From an uncultured Treponema sp. (lineage in GTDB: Bacteria > Spirochaetota > Spirochaetia > Treponematales > Treponemataceae): a DNA stretch of 64,000 nt. Each line of letters opens with the position of its first letter. Position 1 is the first letter of the stretch. The notes beneath the pieces were generated by a model. It saw only the letters and a list, made by a program, of their open reading frames with translations, searched no databases and was not told where the DNA came from. Where the stretch lies: contig CAJUBD010000008.1 in the NCBI GenBank assembly GCA_910584475.1, forward strand, positions 46,123-110,122. Reading direction: 5' to 3'. A program made the translations under genes and the position numbers. This document shows positions 1-8,690 of the stretch, piece after piece.

Positions 1-385
1 TGGCTCTGCCACGGCGGTAGGAAGCCAAGTCGCATCACCGCTTTCCACTCCGCGCAATGTCGGTTCAAACACAGCGAAGCGTTTTCCCGAAACATCGCTC
101 TTTGTGTAGTATTCGGCGCAGAATATCGGCCGGCAAAGAACAGCAGACAATGCGAACGCCAAAAACAAGGCGACGCATATTTTTATCGCGCGTGTTTCAA
201 GGGAAGCTGTTGCTTGTAAAGATGGATTTGCCTTTAGACCAAGCGGAGATTCCGAAAAAGCAAGATTGTTATACCCCCCCCCTAGTTATGACGGGAACTT
301 GACAAAGCGTGGCAATCAATGAATAGTCGCGAAACGTTTGCAATGGGAAAAGATGCTTTGCATTTAAAAGCACTGAAGCAATCAT
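1..385 (-). CDS. Partial exported protein, N-terminus frameshifted at a poly-G tract
   Basis: The reading frame leaves the window at position 1, so only the N-terminus is seen. From about position 190 the frame encodes a signal peptide (ALFLAFALSAVLC core, cleavage likely after FCA) and then a mature start containing WLPTAVAEP. That pattern resembles exported spirochaetal proteins with a CsgG/TolB-like N-domain; this is a memory-based guess. No ATG, GTG or TTG precedes the signal peptide in its own frame, which is closed by TAA at 286-288. An ATG at 385-383, six bases after a TATAAT box, opens a frame that runs stop-free into nine Gs (274-282) and then stops. Eight or eleven Gs would join the two frames. 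The product would have an unusually long N-region of about 60 residues, so the true start is uncertain. Confidence 0.5.
274..282. repeat. Nine-base poly-C/poly-G tract
   Basis: A run of nine C on the + strand (nine G on the coding strand) lies between the ATG-initiated frame and the signal-peptide frame of the leftward gene. A TATAAC hexamer follows it directly on the coding strand. A tract of this kind can slip during replication, so it could switch the gene by frame or by changing promoter spacing. Confidence 0.8.
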
Positions 386-391
386 AGAGTA

Positions 392-420
392 ATTATAATG
401 CAAAAAACGATGCAAGTCAA
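392..420 (-). promoter_or_regulatory. Sigma-70-type promoter of the leftward exported-protein gene
   Basis: TTGACT (420-415), a 17-base spacer and TATAAT (397-392) form a near-consensus promoter. The ATG at 385 starts six bases after the -10 box and no Shine-Dalgarno sequence is present, so the transcript would be leaderless. Confidence 0.8.
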
Positions 421-704
421 GCATACAAATCAATAGTAGGCAAACAATATTCGGTGAAAGTTTTACAGTGTATCCTTGCGTGTTTGAATAATATGTTCGC
501 GCCGAAACTTGCGCCGCCTGTTCGGGATCTTTTTCATAAATTCGCCTTCCTTGAATAAAAAGTTTTGAATAGAATTATACCGCAAACTATGAACCTTTAA
601 GAAAAGTTAATTATCTTTTATTTGTGAATTTTTTTTACTGAAAAAAAGATGATTATTAAAACGAATACGTAGCACACTCCTGCCGCCTCGCATCTTCGCG
701 AAAA
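421..704. other. Intergenic stretch without a recognised gene
   Basis: AT-rich sequence between the leftward promoter and the terminator of the GH94 gene. I see no convincing open frame, RNA gene or repeat here. Confidence 0.5.
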
Positions 705-738
705 AAAAACAGTTTCGCAAAGCGAAACTGTTTTTTCA
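705..738. terminator. Bidirectional intrinsic terminator downstream of the GH94 gene
   Basis: The perfect inverted repeat AACAGTTTCGC-AAA-GCGAAACTGTT is flanked by A-runs on the left and T-runs on the right, so it can stop transcription in both directions. It lies about 30 bases past the stop codon of the phosphorylase gene. Confidence 0.85.
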
Positions 739-764
739 AACCATTTATAAATTCCAAATTGAAA

Positions 765-3188
765 CTACAGTCTTTCCCAATTCGCACTCAAGGCGTTTTC
801 GCCCATCACGGCTACGATTTTGCTTCCGTCCTTGAGAAGCGAAACCGGGATTTCCGCGGAATCGATTTTCTTTCCGTCCACTTCGATGCTTTCGATTCCC
901 TTGCAAACGTGCGAAGGATTTTTCACTTCAATCGAAATGTTCATTCCGCGCCAACGGCGTTCCACTTTGAAGCCGTCCCATTTTTTCGGCAGGCACGGGT
1001 CGAGCAAAAGTCCGTCGTACTGCGGGCGGATTCCCAAGATGTACTGCGTGATGGAATAGTAGTTCCAAGTGGCCGCGCCCGAAAGCCATGAGACGCGCGT
1101 GTTGCCTGCGCGCGGCGAATATGTGGAATACGTCGTCTGCCCGATGACATACGGCTCGCTTTGGCGGATTTCCGCGCGGTCGTTGTACGAGGCGGGAAGA
1201 GATGCCTTGCAATATTCGTAGGCTTGGTCGCCGTCGCCCAAAAGCGTTTCCGCCATCACGCCCCAGCCCTGCGTATGGTTGAATATGCCGGCATTTTCTT
1301 TGATGCCGAAATTGTAAATCACAGAGCTCATCGTGTCGCGCGGAGCTTTCCTGAAAGGCGGCGCGCACAGCATCAAGCCGTAAGGGGTCGCCAATTTTTC
1401 TTTCACTGCCTTCATCGCAAGCCGAGCCTGTTCCGCAGTGGCCGCGCCCGAAAGCACCGCCCAAACCTGCGTGTTAAAATAGACTTGCCCCTCGTCCATC
1501 GTTTTCGTTCCATAGACAATTCCGTCTTCAGTAATCGCCCAAATGAACCATTCGCCGTCCCAGCATTTTTTCTGAATCGCTTCGTCAAGCTTTTCGCGCT
1601 CACGCAACGCCCATTCGCTTTCCGAATTTTTTCCAAGCCGCTTCGCGATGTCGGCATACGTCGTCAGTCCGAGTCGCAATTGAAATGAAACGAAAAGACT
1701 TTCGCCGTGATAGCCCAAACGGAGACAGTCGTTCCAGTCGGCAAGCAATCCGCACGGAAGCCCGTCTTTTCCCATGCGCTCAAGGTTGAACAAAAGCGCC
1801 TGCTTCAAATGCCCGAACACGGTCGCCTCGCCGCCGTCCGCATAAGGAACGACTTCGTTGTAAAAGTCAAAGTCGCCGGTTTCTACAACAAACGCCGGAA
1901 CTGAGTTGAAAAACCATTGGCAGTCATCGCAGCGGAATTCTTCCGCCTTCGGAGGTTGTTCATGCCCCGCGTTGAAGTCCTTTGAAATCACGGGAATCGC
2001 GCCGCCATTTTGACATTGACCGCTCAACATTCGCACCAGCCTCGCTTTCGCTTCTTCGGGAATCGCCGCGCTCACGCCCAAAATGTCTTGAACGCTGTCG
2101 CGATAGCCCAAGCCGTCGCGCTCGCCATTGTAGACAAGGCTCGCCGCTCGAGACCATGCGAACGTGATGAGACAATTGTACAAACCCCATACATTCACCG
2201 TGTGGTTGATGTCCTCGTCGGGAGTCGTCGCCTTGAAGCTTCCCAATTTCGCATGCCAATTTTCTTTGAGCTTTTTGAATTCCTCGTCGGCACGGGCAAC
2301 GCTTCCAAATTCTTTGACGATTTTTTCGCCCACGAGATTCGCGTCTCCGATTCCGAAAAGCACGATGATTTCCTTGGATTCGCCAGGCGCAAGGCTGATT
2401 TCAGTTTGGACGCTTCCGCAAATGTTGTCGCCATAAGCAAGCGAGTCCGAACATTCGCCTTTGATGACGGCGAGCGGTTTTTCGTAACTTCCGTAAGTTC
2501 CCAAAAACGCTTCGCGGCTCGTGTCAAATCCAGTGAGCGGCGAATTGCAAAGCGCCATCCAAGAAAGCATCGCCTGAGTTCCCGGCTCCGCGTCCGGAAA
2601 CTGCTCGAACAAATTTTGGTGCGCGACAAATCTCAAAATATTTCCGTTTCGCTCTCCGCGTGAAATGAAAATAGAATATTGCAAATTCACTTGATCTTCC
2701 ATCGTGTTCCAATTGTTCGTGAGTTCGCAATATGTGAACGCGGAAAGTTTTCGCGCCTTGTCGGATTCATTCGTCACTTTAAGCCGCCAATATTCAAAAA
2801 CCTGTCCGAGCGGCACGTAGTACAAAGCCTCGCTTTTTATTCCAGAATATTCAGAAGTGAATTTCGAGTACGCAGTTCCGTGGCGGCATTCGCTCTTGTA
2901 TTTGTCGAGCGGCTTTCCGACAGGCTGCCAAGATGCGGACCAATAGTCGCCTGAATCGCGATCGCGCAAATAAAAATATCGTCCGGGCTGATCCATCGGA
3001 ACGGAATTGAAACGAAGGCGCATGAAGCGACCCTGCGCACCCGATTTGTAAAAGCCGTAGCCGCCAGCGTTGTTCGTAATCACCGCGCCGTATTCCGTAG
3101 AACCCAAATAATTGCTCCATGATGTCGGCGTGTCCGGACGAGTGATGACATATTCTTTCGCCTCGTCGTCGAAATATCCGTACTGCAT
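765..3188 (-). CDS. cbp: Cellobiose phosphorylase-type GH94 enzyme
   Basis: Predicted cytoplasmic glycoside phosphorylase of family GH94, splitting a beta-glucoside disaccharide (most likely cellobiose) with phosphate to give glucose-1-phosphate and glucose. The 807 residues match the usual length. The N-terminus (MQYGYFDDEAKEYVITRPDT) is typical of the cellobiose subfamily, and the motif ADWNDCLRLG (D484-WN-D487) carries the family's general-acid aspartate. No signal peptide is visible, as expected. An AAGGAG ribosome site lies just upstream of the ATG. The gene stands alone, divergent from the esterase gene and followed by a strong terminator. Cellodextrin or laminaribiose specificity cannot be excluded. 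Confidence 0.9.
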   Translation of the reverse strand: MQYGYFDDEAKEYVITRPDTPTSWSNYLGSTEYGAVITNNAGGYGFYKSGAQGRFMRLRFNSVPMDQPGRYFYLRDRDSGDYWSASWQPVGKPLDKYKSECRHGTAYSKFTSEYSGIKSEALYYVPLGQVFEYWRLKVTNESDKARKLSAFTYCELTNNWNTMEDQVNLQYSIFISRGERNGNILRFVAHQNLFEQFPDAEPGTQAMLSWMALCNSPLTGFDTSREAFLGTYGSYEKPLAVIKGECSDSLAYGDNICGSVQTEISLAPGESKEIIVLFGIGDANLVGEKIVKEFGSVARADEEFKKLKENWHAKLGSFKATTPDEDINHTVNVWGLYNCLITFAWSRAASLVYNGERDGLGYRDSVQDILGVSAAIPEEAKARLVRMLSGQCQNGGAIPVISKDFNAGHEQPPKAEEFRCDDCQWFFNSVPAFVVETGDFDFYNEVVPYADGGEATVFGHLKQALLFNLERMGKDGLPCGLLADWNDCLRLGYHGESLFVSFQLRLGLTTYADIAKRLGKNSESEWALREREKLDEAIQKKCWDGEWFIWAITEDGIVYGTKTMDEGQVYFNTQVWAVLSGAATAEQARLAMKAVKEKLATPYGLMLCAPPFRKAPRDTMSSVIYNFGIKENAGIFNHTQGWGVMAETLLGDGDQAYEYCKASLPASYNDRAEIRQSEPYVIGQTTYSTYSPRAGNTRVSWLSGAATWNYYSITQYILGIRPQYDGLLLDPCLPKKWDGFKVERRWRGMNISIEVKNPSHVCKGIESIEVDGKKIDSAEIPVSLLKDGSKIVAVMGENALSANWERL

Positions 3189-3217
3189 AATAAAGAAGTC
3201 TCCTTATGATGAATTAC

Positions 3218-3278
3218 TTTGTCATTGCAAACGAAGCAATATATTTGGAGCGCAATCAGTCGCACAATGACATAAAAA
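3218..3278. repeat. Dispersed imperfect palindrome (TGTCATTGC... type)
   Basis: Begins TGTCATTGC and ends GCACAATGACA, forming an imperfect inverted repeat in the divergent region between the GH94 and esterase genes. Its termini resemble the dispersed REP-like repeats at 55782 and 58829, which also start or end in TCATTGCC or TCATTATC. Confidence 0.5.
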
Positions 3279-3478
3279 TTTAATTTCATTATTGCACTTT
3301 AAATTTTTTTATGCAAGTGATATAATTGTTTTTGTAAAAAATTTGAACAATTTTGGCAGAATTTAAACATCGCCCCTGAAAATGCAAACTCCGCCATCTA
3401 AAAGGAGAACTCAATACGTTCGACGACGCAATGTCGTTGTAAATAATAACACTACAACAAAAAAAGGAATTTGACAAA

Positions 3479-4411
3479 ATGACACAAAAAGAAATTTTCG
3501 ATTTTGCAAAAACTCAGCGCGAGGCAATGGGCGCGAACGACGCGCGGCGCGATGCGGACCTTGAAATTCCGTCCGACGTAAAATGCTTTTTCGACATTCG
3601 ATATTCCGAGGCCGACGAAGTTTGCCTGCTCGACGTTTACAAGCCAAAGCGCGGCAAAAAAATTCTTCCTGTCATCGTAAGCGTTCATGGAGGCGGTTGG
3701 GTTTACGGCGACAAAAAATTGTACAGCTTTTATTGCATGGAATTGGCTCGGCGCGGATTTGCCGTCGTCAATTTTACTTACCGTCTTTCGCCCGAACATA
3801 AATTTCCCGCCGCGCTCGAAGACACGAACAACGTGTTCAAATGGATCTTAAAAAATTCTTCGCAATACAATTTGGACGCGGAAAATATTTTTGCCACGGG
3901 CGATTCCGCCGGCGCGAATTATCTTGCCACCTACGCCGCGATTTGCACGAATGAAAATTTCGCAAAAAATTTTAATTTTGAAATTCCTAAAAAATTAAAA
4001 TTGAACGCTGTTTACTTAAATTGCGGAATGTACGATTTTGTTTCGCTTTCAAAAACTCTCGACACAAAAGCCACGGGCGGAGCGTTGTTTAAAAAAGGAG
4101 GCACGCGGCAAGAATTGATTTTGGCGTCTCCGATTTTTCATGTCGAAGAAAATTTTCCGCCGACATTTTTCGTAACTGCCGAAGAAGATTTTTTGCGCGA
4201 GCAAGTTCCGCCGATTGCAAAAATTTTTTGTGAAAAGCGAATCGAATTCAAATACAAATGCTATCGCGCCGAAAGCGCGCGTTCTGCGAAAGGGCGTTCA
4301 AAAAACTCGCAAAAATTGGGACATGTTTTTATGCTCGACTTGCACGACAAACACAGCGCGCCATGTCTTGACGAGCAGCGCGAATTTTTTCGCGAGCATT
4401 TAAGGACGTAA
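3479..4411 (+). CDS. Alpha/beta-hydrolase, acetyl-esterase/lipase (HSL) type
   Basis: Predicted soluble carboxylesterase of 310 residues. The oxyanion-hole motif HGGGW lies at about residue 70 and the nucleophile elbow GDSAG at about residues 141-145 (Ser143). A plausible Asp lies in EEDFLRE near residue 237 and the catalytic His in GHVF near residue 282. This is the HGGG subgroup of alpha/beta hydrolases that remove acetyl or other short acyl groups, often from plant polysaccharides or small esters. No signal peptide is seen, so it should act in the cytoplasm. An AAGGA site lies about 11 bases before ATG. The thioesterase gene follows 42 bases downstream with its own promoter. Confidence 0.8.
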   Translation: MTQKEIFDFAKTQREAMGANDARRDADLEIPSDVKCFFDIRYSEADEVCLLDVYKPKRGKKILPVIVSVHGGGWVYGDKKLYSFYCMELARRGFAVVNFTYRLSPEHKFPAALEDTNNVFKWILKNSSQYNLDAENIFATGDSAGANYLATYAAICTNENFAKNFNFEIPKKLKLNAVYLNCGMYDFVSLSKTLDTKATGGALFKKGGTRQELILASPIFHVEENFPPTFFVTAEEDFLREQVPPIAKIFCEKRIEFKYKCYRAESARSAKGRSKNSQKLGHVFMLDLHDKHSAPCLDEQREFFREHLRT

Positions 4412-4418
4412 ATTTCGC

Positions 4419-4447
4419 TTGATTTCGCCTTGAAATTGTGGTAAAAT
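4419..4447 (+). promoter_or_regulatory. Promoter of the thioesterase gene, leaderless start
   Basis: TTGATT (4419-4424), a 17-base spacer and TAAAAT (4442-4447) stand six bases before the ATG at 4454. No Shine-Dalgarno sequence fits in the gap. Confidence 0.7.
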
Positions 4448-4453
4448 CATTTT

Positions 4454-4849
4454 ATGAAAATCACTTCGCGACTTACCGTGCGCACTTATGAATGCGATTC
4501 TTACGGACATGTCAACAATGCCGTCTACGTGAACTTCCTTGAATTCGGCAGAATGGAATTTTTGCATGGAATAAATTTCGACTACAAAGGATTCATCGAA
4601 GCGGGATATTTTTTGTACATTTCGCACATCGATGTCTATTACAAGGCGAGCGCGTTTTTGGACGACAAACTCCTCATCGAAGTCGAGCCGATTGACACAG
4701 GCGCGGTTCGCGGAACGCTTCGACAAATCATCCGCAAAGAAGACGGAACTGTTTGCGTCGAAGCCGAAGTCACTTGGGCAAGCGTAAACAAAGACGGCCG
4801 CCCTTCACGCATTCCAAAAGAATTTATGGTGGAAGGCCTGAAGCCCTGA
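4454..4849 (+). CDS. Acyl-CoA thioesterase, YbgC/FadM (hot-dog) family
   Basis: A 131-residue single hot-dog-fold protein. The N-terminal motif YECDSYGHVNN (Asp15, His19) is the active-site signature of 4-hydroxybenzoyl-CoA-type thioesterases, and the length is normal. It probably hydrolyses acyl-CoA or acyl-ACP in the cytoplasm; the substrate cannot be read from sequence. Transcription appears to start at the ATG, without a ribosome site. It converges on the next gene, whose stop lies eight bases away, leaving almost no room for a terminator. Confidence 0.85.
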   Translation: MKITSRLTVRTYECDSYGHVNNAVYVNFLEFGRMEFLHGINFDYKGFIEAGYFLYISHIDVYYKASAFLDDKLLIEVEPIDTGAVRGTLRQIIRKEDGTVCVEAEVTWASVNKDGRPSRIPKEFMVEGLKP

Positions 4850-4857
4850 AGTCAAAA

Positions 4858-6375
4858 CTAATTGCCCAAACAACTTTGCATCAAGTTTACGAAAAGATAT
4901 ATATGTTGGTAGACATCGACTCCCAATTCCTTTACAGGATGATCGGCGAAACGATCCAACTCTTTCCAGTTTATGATGACTTCGCCATTAGTCTTCGCGT
5001 AATCCTCAAGCAAAGTTTTCGTGGTCTTCGCGATTACAATCAAATTCTTCGTGCCTTCTATGCAAAACTTTTTCGCCTCGTCGTTCAAATCTCCGATGAT
5101 GGTTCTTATCATGTTGCGGGCATCGCGATCGCGTTCAGCGCGAGGCAAATGGGTCTTGAGCCTGATCCCTACTTCCGCATCCTCGGCAATTTTCGCATCG
5201 AACGCCATAAGCGATTCGCTTGAATCGATGAGCCAATGATATGCGTTCGACATCGGTATGGAAAGCGCCTGCGTGGACCAAGTGCCGCGAACCAAAACCA
5301 AATCGCAAAATTCCCGCACATTCTTTTTTACGAAATCGAGCAAAAACGCCTTGTAGTAGTTGAGCGGCTGCACATATTCAAACGAGCCTAAATCCTTCCT
5401 TTCAAAATTCGTGCTGGTAACGGCAGTATAATTCGCCAAACGCTCCACTTGCGACGTTCCGAAAATTTGCTTTAAAAGTCCGTCAATCTTGTCGTTTTGC
5501 ATCGCGGTGACAAGCGAGTCCAAAGTCTTTTGCGCGTCGCCCCGGATTTTGTCAATGTAGTCGTCGACAATCGGTTCCTCCGTAAAAGCATAGTCGGGAA
5601 AATAATTCGGATCCTTTGTCGCCACCTGAATCATCATTTCAAGCACTCTCGAATTCTTGACGGAATTTATGCGGCTTACGATTTTATTCCACACGCTGAG
5701 AGTGACAGGCTCGGAACCCTTCGTATCCTTGAAAAATTTAACCAAATCGCTCCAGTCTTCTTTTTCGGGAAAAACATAGGCCACCGCGATGAAATCTTTC
5801 AGCTCGTCGCCAATGTAGTCGGCATTTATTTTGTCAAATTTTGGAATCGCATTGAATTCGCCTTCGCGCAAAGTCGAATCGAATTTTTTCAAGAGAAAAT
5901 AAAAGTCGTAAGTACAGAAACTTCGGAACATAACCATTTTTCTGTACAACGCTTCGATTCGGGCAATTTTTTCCGGAGAAAAAAACTGCAACATAGTCTC
6001 TATATTTTTCTGGATTTGCGCGCGGATTTTGTCCACCGACGATGTTCGCATCAATTCCTTTATCGCATCTTCCGAAAGCGCGTCTATCACGGCATGCTGC
6101 TGCTCGGTGAGAGAATAATTTACTATCATCAGCTTGAGACGGTTCGGATTGTCCTGCGCCATGAACATCGCTTTGGCAGGAAAAATCGCCTTGTAAATAT
6201 CATAGAGGAATTTGGCGAGCGCGGGCTGCGCCTCTTCATTTTTGTAAAAATGAAATTTGGCTTTGGAAAGATTTTTCGCAATCGCCTTGAGTTTGCGTTT
6301 TTTTTCGGCATCGGCGTCATTCGAACCAAAAAACGAGGACAATAATTTTGCGAAAAAGCCTTGTGTCTTTGCCAT
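4858..6375 (-). CDS. Conserved spirochaetal protein of unknown function (DUF5312-like)
   Basis: A 505-residue, mostly helical, charged protein without signal peptide or clear transmembrane segment. I do not recognise a catalytic motif; the general character recalls a spirochaete-restricted family (DUF5312), but that is from memory. The frame is open further upstream, but the ATG at 6375 is preferred because TTGACA, 17 bases, GATAAT stands exactly six bases before it. The -35 box of that promoter lies inside the last codons of rnfB. The gene is therefore read after the rnf operon but on its own leaderless transcript. Confidence 0.65.
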   Translation of the reverse strand: MAKTQGFFAKLLSSFFGSNDADAEKKRKLKAIAKNLSKAKFHFYKNEEAQPALAKFLYDIYKAIFPAKAMFMAQDNPNRLKLMIVNYSLTEQQHAVIDALSEDAIKELMRTSSVDKIRAQIQKNIETMLQFFSPEKIARIEALYRKMVMFRSFCTYDFYFLLKKFDSTLREGEFNAIPKFDKINADYIGDELKDFIAVAYVFPEKEDWSDLVKFFKDTKGSEPVTLSVWNKIVSRINSVKNSRVLEMMIQVATKDPNYFPDYAFTEEPIVDDYIDKIRGDAQKTLDSLVTAMQNDKIDGLLKQIFGTSQVERLANYTAVTSTNFERKDLGSFEYVQPLNYYKAFLLDFVKKNVREFCDLVLVRGTWSTQALSIPMSNAYHWLIDSSESLMAFDAKIAEDAEVGIRLKTHLPRAERDRDARNMIRTIIGDLNDEAKKFCIEGTKNLIVIAKTTKTLLEDYAKTNGEVIINWKELDRFADHPVKELGVDVYQHIYLFVNLMQSCLGN

Positions 6376-6381
6376 AACTTT

Positions 6382-6410
6382 ATTATCGGTTAAAACGGAA
6401 AAAGTGTCAA
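6382..6410 (-). promoter_or_regulatory. Promoter of the DUF5312-like gene, embedded in the rnfB 3' end
   Basis: TTGACA (6410-6405), a 17-base spacer and GATAAT (6387-6382), followed by six bases and the ATG at 6375. The -35 box and spacer overlap the rnfB stop codon region. Confidence 0.8.
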
Positions 6411-7190
6411 GACATGCGTTGGGCAGCCTTCCACGCATTTTCCGCATGCGGTGCATTTTTGCGCGTCAATCAACGGAATTCCGCCCAGCAATTTGAGCGC
6501 GTCGAATTCGCAAGCCTTTTCGCATTTGCCGCATTTTATGCATCCGTTTTTGCAGTTCTTCAAAATCGAAGGCTTGTTGTCGCTTCGGTTTTGGCAAAGC
6601 GCGACCGCGATTTTTTTCTGCGTTTCCAAAAGCGAAATCAAATGTTTCGGACACGCTTTCACGCAAGATCCGCACCCGATGCACAATTTGTCGTCAACTA
6701 TGGGAATGCCGTCCGCTCCGATTTTTATCGCGGAAAATTGGCAAGCCGCCGCGCAATCGCCGAAACCCGAGCATCCGAACGCGCACATTTTCGTACCGTT
6801 GACAGCTTGGACTGCGGCAGCGCAAGTTTGAACGCCCTTGTATTCGCCGCGAGACTGGGCGGCAGAATGCGTGCCGCGACAACAAAGCACGGCGGCTTTT
6901 TTTACGACGCTCGCTTCCTTGCCCATAATTTTTGCGAGAGAAGCCGCCACTGCAGGCCCTCCCGGCGCGCACAAATTCGGCTCGGCATTTCCCGCCGCCA
7001 CTGCCGCCGCATAGCCGTCGCATCCTGCGAAACCGCATCCGCCGCAATTCGCGCCCGGCAAAGCCTCGCGCACTTTGAATTCCGTCTCATTCACAGGCAC
7101 GGCGAAAATCTTTTTGAAAACGCCGAGCAAAAGCCCTAGAAAAAAAGCGAGCGCAAACGCCACCGCAATCGTAATCAAAATCGTATTCAT
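6390..7190 (-). CDS. rnfB: Rnf complex subunit B, polyferredoxin
   Basis: Electron-carrying subunit of the membrane Rnf complex (ferredoxin:NAD+ oxidoreductase coupled to ion transport). The 266 residues start with one N-terminal membrane anchor, followed by the Cys cluster CGGCGFAGC near residue 50 that binds a 4Fe-4S centre. Three further ferredoxin motifs follow: CIGCGSCVKACP (about 170), CIKCGKCEKACE (about 217) and CTACGKCVEGCP near the C-terminus. An AGGTG site precedes the ATG at 7190. It is the last gene of the rnf operon here. Confidence 0.93.
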   Translation of the reverse strand: MNTILITIAVAFALAFFLGLLLGVFKKIFAVPVNETEFKVREALPGANCGGCGFAGCDGYAAAVAAGNAEPNLCAPGGPAVAASLAKIMGKEASVVKKAAVLCCRGTHSAAQSRGEYKGVQTCAAAVQAVNGTKMCAFGCSGFGDCAAACQFSAIKIGADGIPIVDDKLCIGCGSCVKACPKHLISLLETQKKIAVALCQNRSDNKPSILKNCKNGCIKCGKCEKACEFDALKLLGGIPLIDAQKCTACGKCVEGCPTHVLTLFPF

Positions 7191-7199
7191 CAATTCACC

Positions 7200-7252
7200 T
7201 CGTAATCATTGTTTCGCCACAACACAAACTATTCCTTATTCACTATTAATTA
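7200..7252 (-). other. AT-rich rnfA-rnfB spacer
   Basis: Short spacer with repeated ATTAAT units. It carries the ribosome site of rnfB and no gene. Confidence 0.5.
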
Positions 7253-7831
7253 TTAATTGATTAACCCTTTGAATCCCATGAACGAAAGCGACAAAAGCGC
7301 GGCCGTTATGAAAAGGCTCGAATTGCCTTTGAGAAATTTCGGCACATCGGAAACTCGCATTCGCTCGCGGATTCCAGCCATTATCACCATCGAAAGCAAA
7401 AATCCGCCCGCGCTTCCCGCCGCGTAGACAATCGACTGCGCGTAATTGTAGCCTTTGGAAATGCAATTCAGCGTAACCGCGAGCACCGCGCAGTTTGTCG
7501 TGATGAGCGCAAGGTAAACGCCCATCGCGCTGTACAAAGAAGGCGCGGATTTTTTCAAATAGAATTCCACGAGCTGCACTAGCGAAGCAATCACCAAAAT
7601 GAAAATCAGCGTCTGCAAGAACTTCAAATTGAGCGGAAGCAAGACGCAATAATAAATCGGGTAAGTGACCGCCGTAGCAAGCAAAATCACGAACGACGTG
7701 GCAAGTCCCATTCCCGCCGACTTTCCAGTGTCGCTCGTCATTCCCATAAAAGGACACAAAGCCAAATATTGCACCAAAATCACATTGTCCACGAGCATCG
7801 ACTTCAAAAATATTTTCAAAAGTTCAGGCAT
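7253..7831 (-). CDS. rnfA: Rnf complex subunit A, membrane protein
   Basis: Integral membrane subunit of 192 residues with about six hydrophobic helices. Hallmarks include NVILVQYLALCPFMG near the N-terminus and LITTNCAVLAV in the middle; the conserved Cys residues are those proposed to hold the shared intramembrane iron centre with RnfE. RnfA and RnfE are homologous with opposite topology. A GGAG site precedes the ATG. It is separated from rnfE by a repeat-bearing spacer of 118 bases but is clearly in the same operon. Confidence 0.93.
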   Translation of the reverse strand: MPELLKIFLKSMLVDNVILVQYLALCPFMGMTSDTGKSAGMGLATSFVILLATAVTYPIYYCVLLPLNLKFLQTLIFILVIASLVQLVEFYLKKSAPSLYSAMGVYLALITTNCAVLAVTLNCISKGYNYAQSIVYAAGSAGGFLLSMVIMAGIRERMRVSDVPKFLKGNSSLFITAALLSLSFMGFKGLIN

Positions 7832-7839
7832 AAAAAACT

Positions 7840-7945
7840 CCTTTTTTTTAAGTAATGGGTAATAGGTAACAAGTAATATTCAGCGTTTTGGTTTTTGCGA
7901 TTTGTCGAACAAAACTCGCCTTACCTGCTACCTATTACATATTAC
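7840..7945 (-). repeat. Long hairpin repeat in the rnfE-rnfA spacer
   Basis: The two ends carry complementary GTAATAGGTAAC and GCTACCTATTACAT tracts that can fold into a long stem spanning the spacer. A related structure occupies the rnfG-rnfE spacer at 8555-8690, so this is a repeated element inside the operon. Confidence 0.6.
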
Positions 7946-7949
7946 CTTG

Positions 7950-8543
7950 CTATTTCTTCTCCGAAGAAATAGCAAGCACCACCGCAATCATAATTCCGAA
8001 AACGAAGAATCCGCCGGGCGCGCCCGCGAAAAATCCGATGGCGTTTTCTTCGGCGAAAACCTGAAAGCCCAGAATCTTTCCGCTGCCCAAAAGCTCGCGC
8101 ACCGCAGAAATCGCCACGAGCACCCAAGTGTAGCCCAAGCCCATTCCGAGCGAATCCAAAATCGCATGTCCGACGCTGTTCTTTGACGCGAACGCTTCCA
8201 CTCGCCCCATGATTATGCAGTTCACTACGATGAGCGGCAGGAACACGCCGAGCGCGTCCGAAAGGTCGGGCAAGTATGCGCCTAAAAGCAATTGCACGAT
8301 TGTCGTAAACGCCGCGATTACAATTATGAATACAGGAAGCCGAATCGCGTCGGGAATGAGTTTTCTGAAAATGCTGATGATTATTTCGCTCATCAAAAGC
8401 ACGAACATCATGCTCGCGCCCATTCCGATTCCGTTGAAAACGCTCGTGGTCACGGCGAGCGAAGAGCAAAGCCCGAGTGAAAGAACCAAAAGCGGATTTT
8501 CCTTTACGATTCCGTTCGTGAAAATTTTCAATGCGTTGTTCAT
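7950..8543 (-). CDS. rnfE: Rnf complex subunit E, membrane protein
   Basis: Integral membrane subunit of 197 residues with six hydrophobic stretches. NGIVKENPLLVLSLGLC at the N-terminus and LPLIVVNCIIMGR in the middle are characteristic of RnfE/NqrD proteins, including the conserved Cys residues. It works with RnfA, D and G as the membrane core that couples electron transfer from ferredoxin to NAD+ to ion pumping. A G-rich ribosome site (GGGGG) stands just before the ATG. Confidence 0.93.
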   Translation of the reverse strand: MNNALKIFTNGIVKENPLLVLSLGLCSSLAVTTSVFNGIGMGASMMFVLLMSEIIISIFRKLIPDAIRLPVFIIVIAAFTTIVQLLLGAYLPDLSDALGVFLPLIVVNCIIMGRVEAFASKNSVGHAILDSLGMGLGYTWVLVAISAVRELLGSGKILGFQVFAEENAIGFFAGAPGGFFVFGIMIAVVLAISSEKK

Positions 8544-8554
8544 TTATCCCCCAA

Positions 8555-8690
8555 AAATCAAATAATAGGTAATTGGCAATATTTATTGCGCTGGCTTTTG
8601 CGATTTGACTTGCAAAAGAAATTCTTACATATTGACAAAATTTCTTTCGCCCGCTCGCCTCACATTACCTACTATCTATTACTCATTACC
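8555..8690 (-). repeat. Long hairpin repeat in the rnfG-rnfE spacer
   Basis: Contains TAATAGGTAATT on one side and ATTACCTACTATCTATTAC on the other, so the spacer can fold on itself. It belongs to the same family as the element at 7840-7945. No gene is visible in it. Confidence 0.6.

Noticed and set aside
57..302. 81-residue + strand frame at the left edge
   Set aside because: It is antisense to a frame with a clear signal peptide, has no ribosome site, and its product is basic and unstructured.
5497..6345. 282-residue + strand frame
   Set aside because: Lies wholly antisense to the DUF5312-like gene, which has a perfect promoter and coding-like composition; the frame is a mirror artefact.
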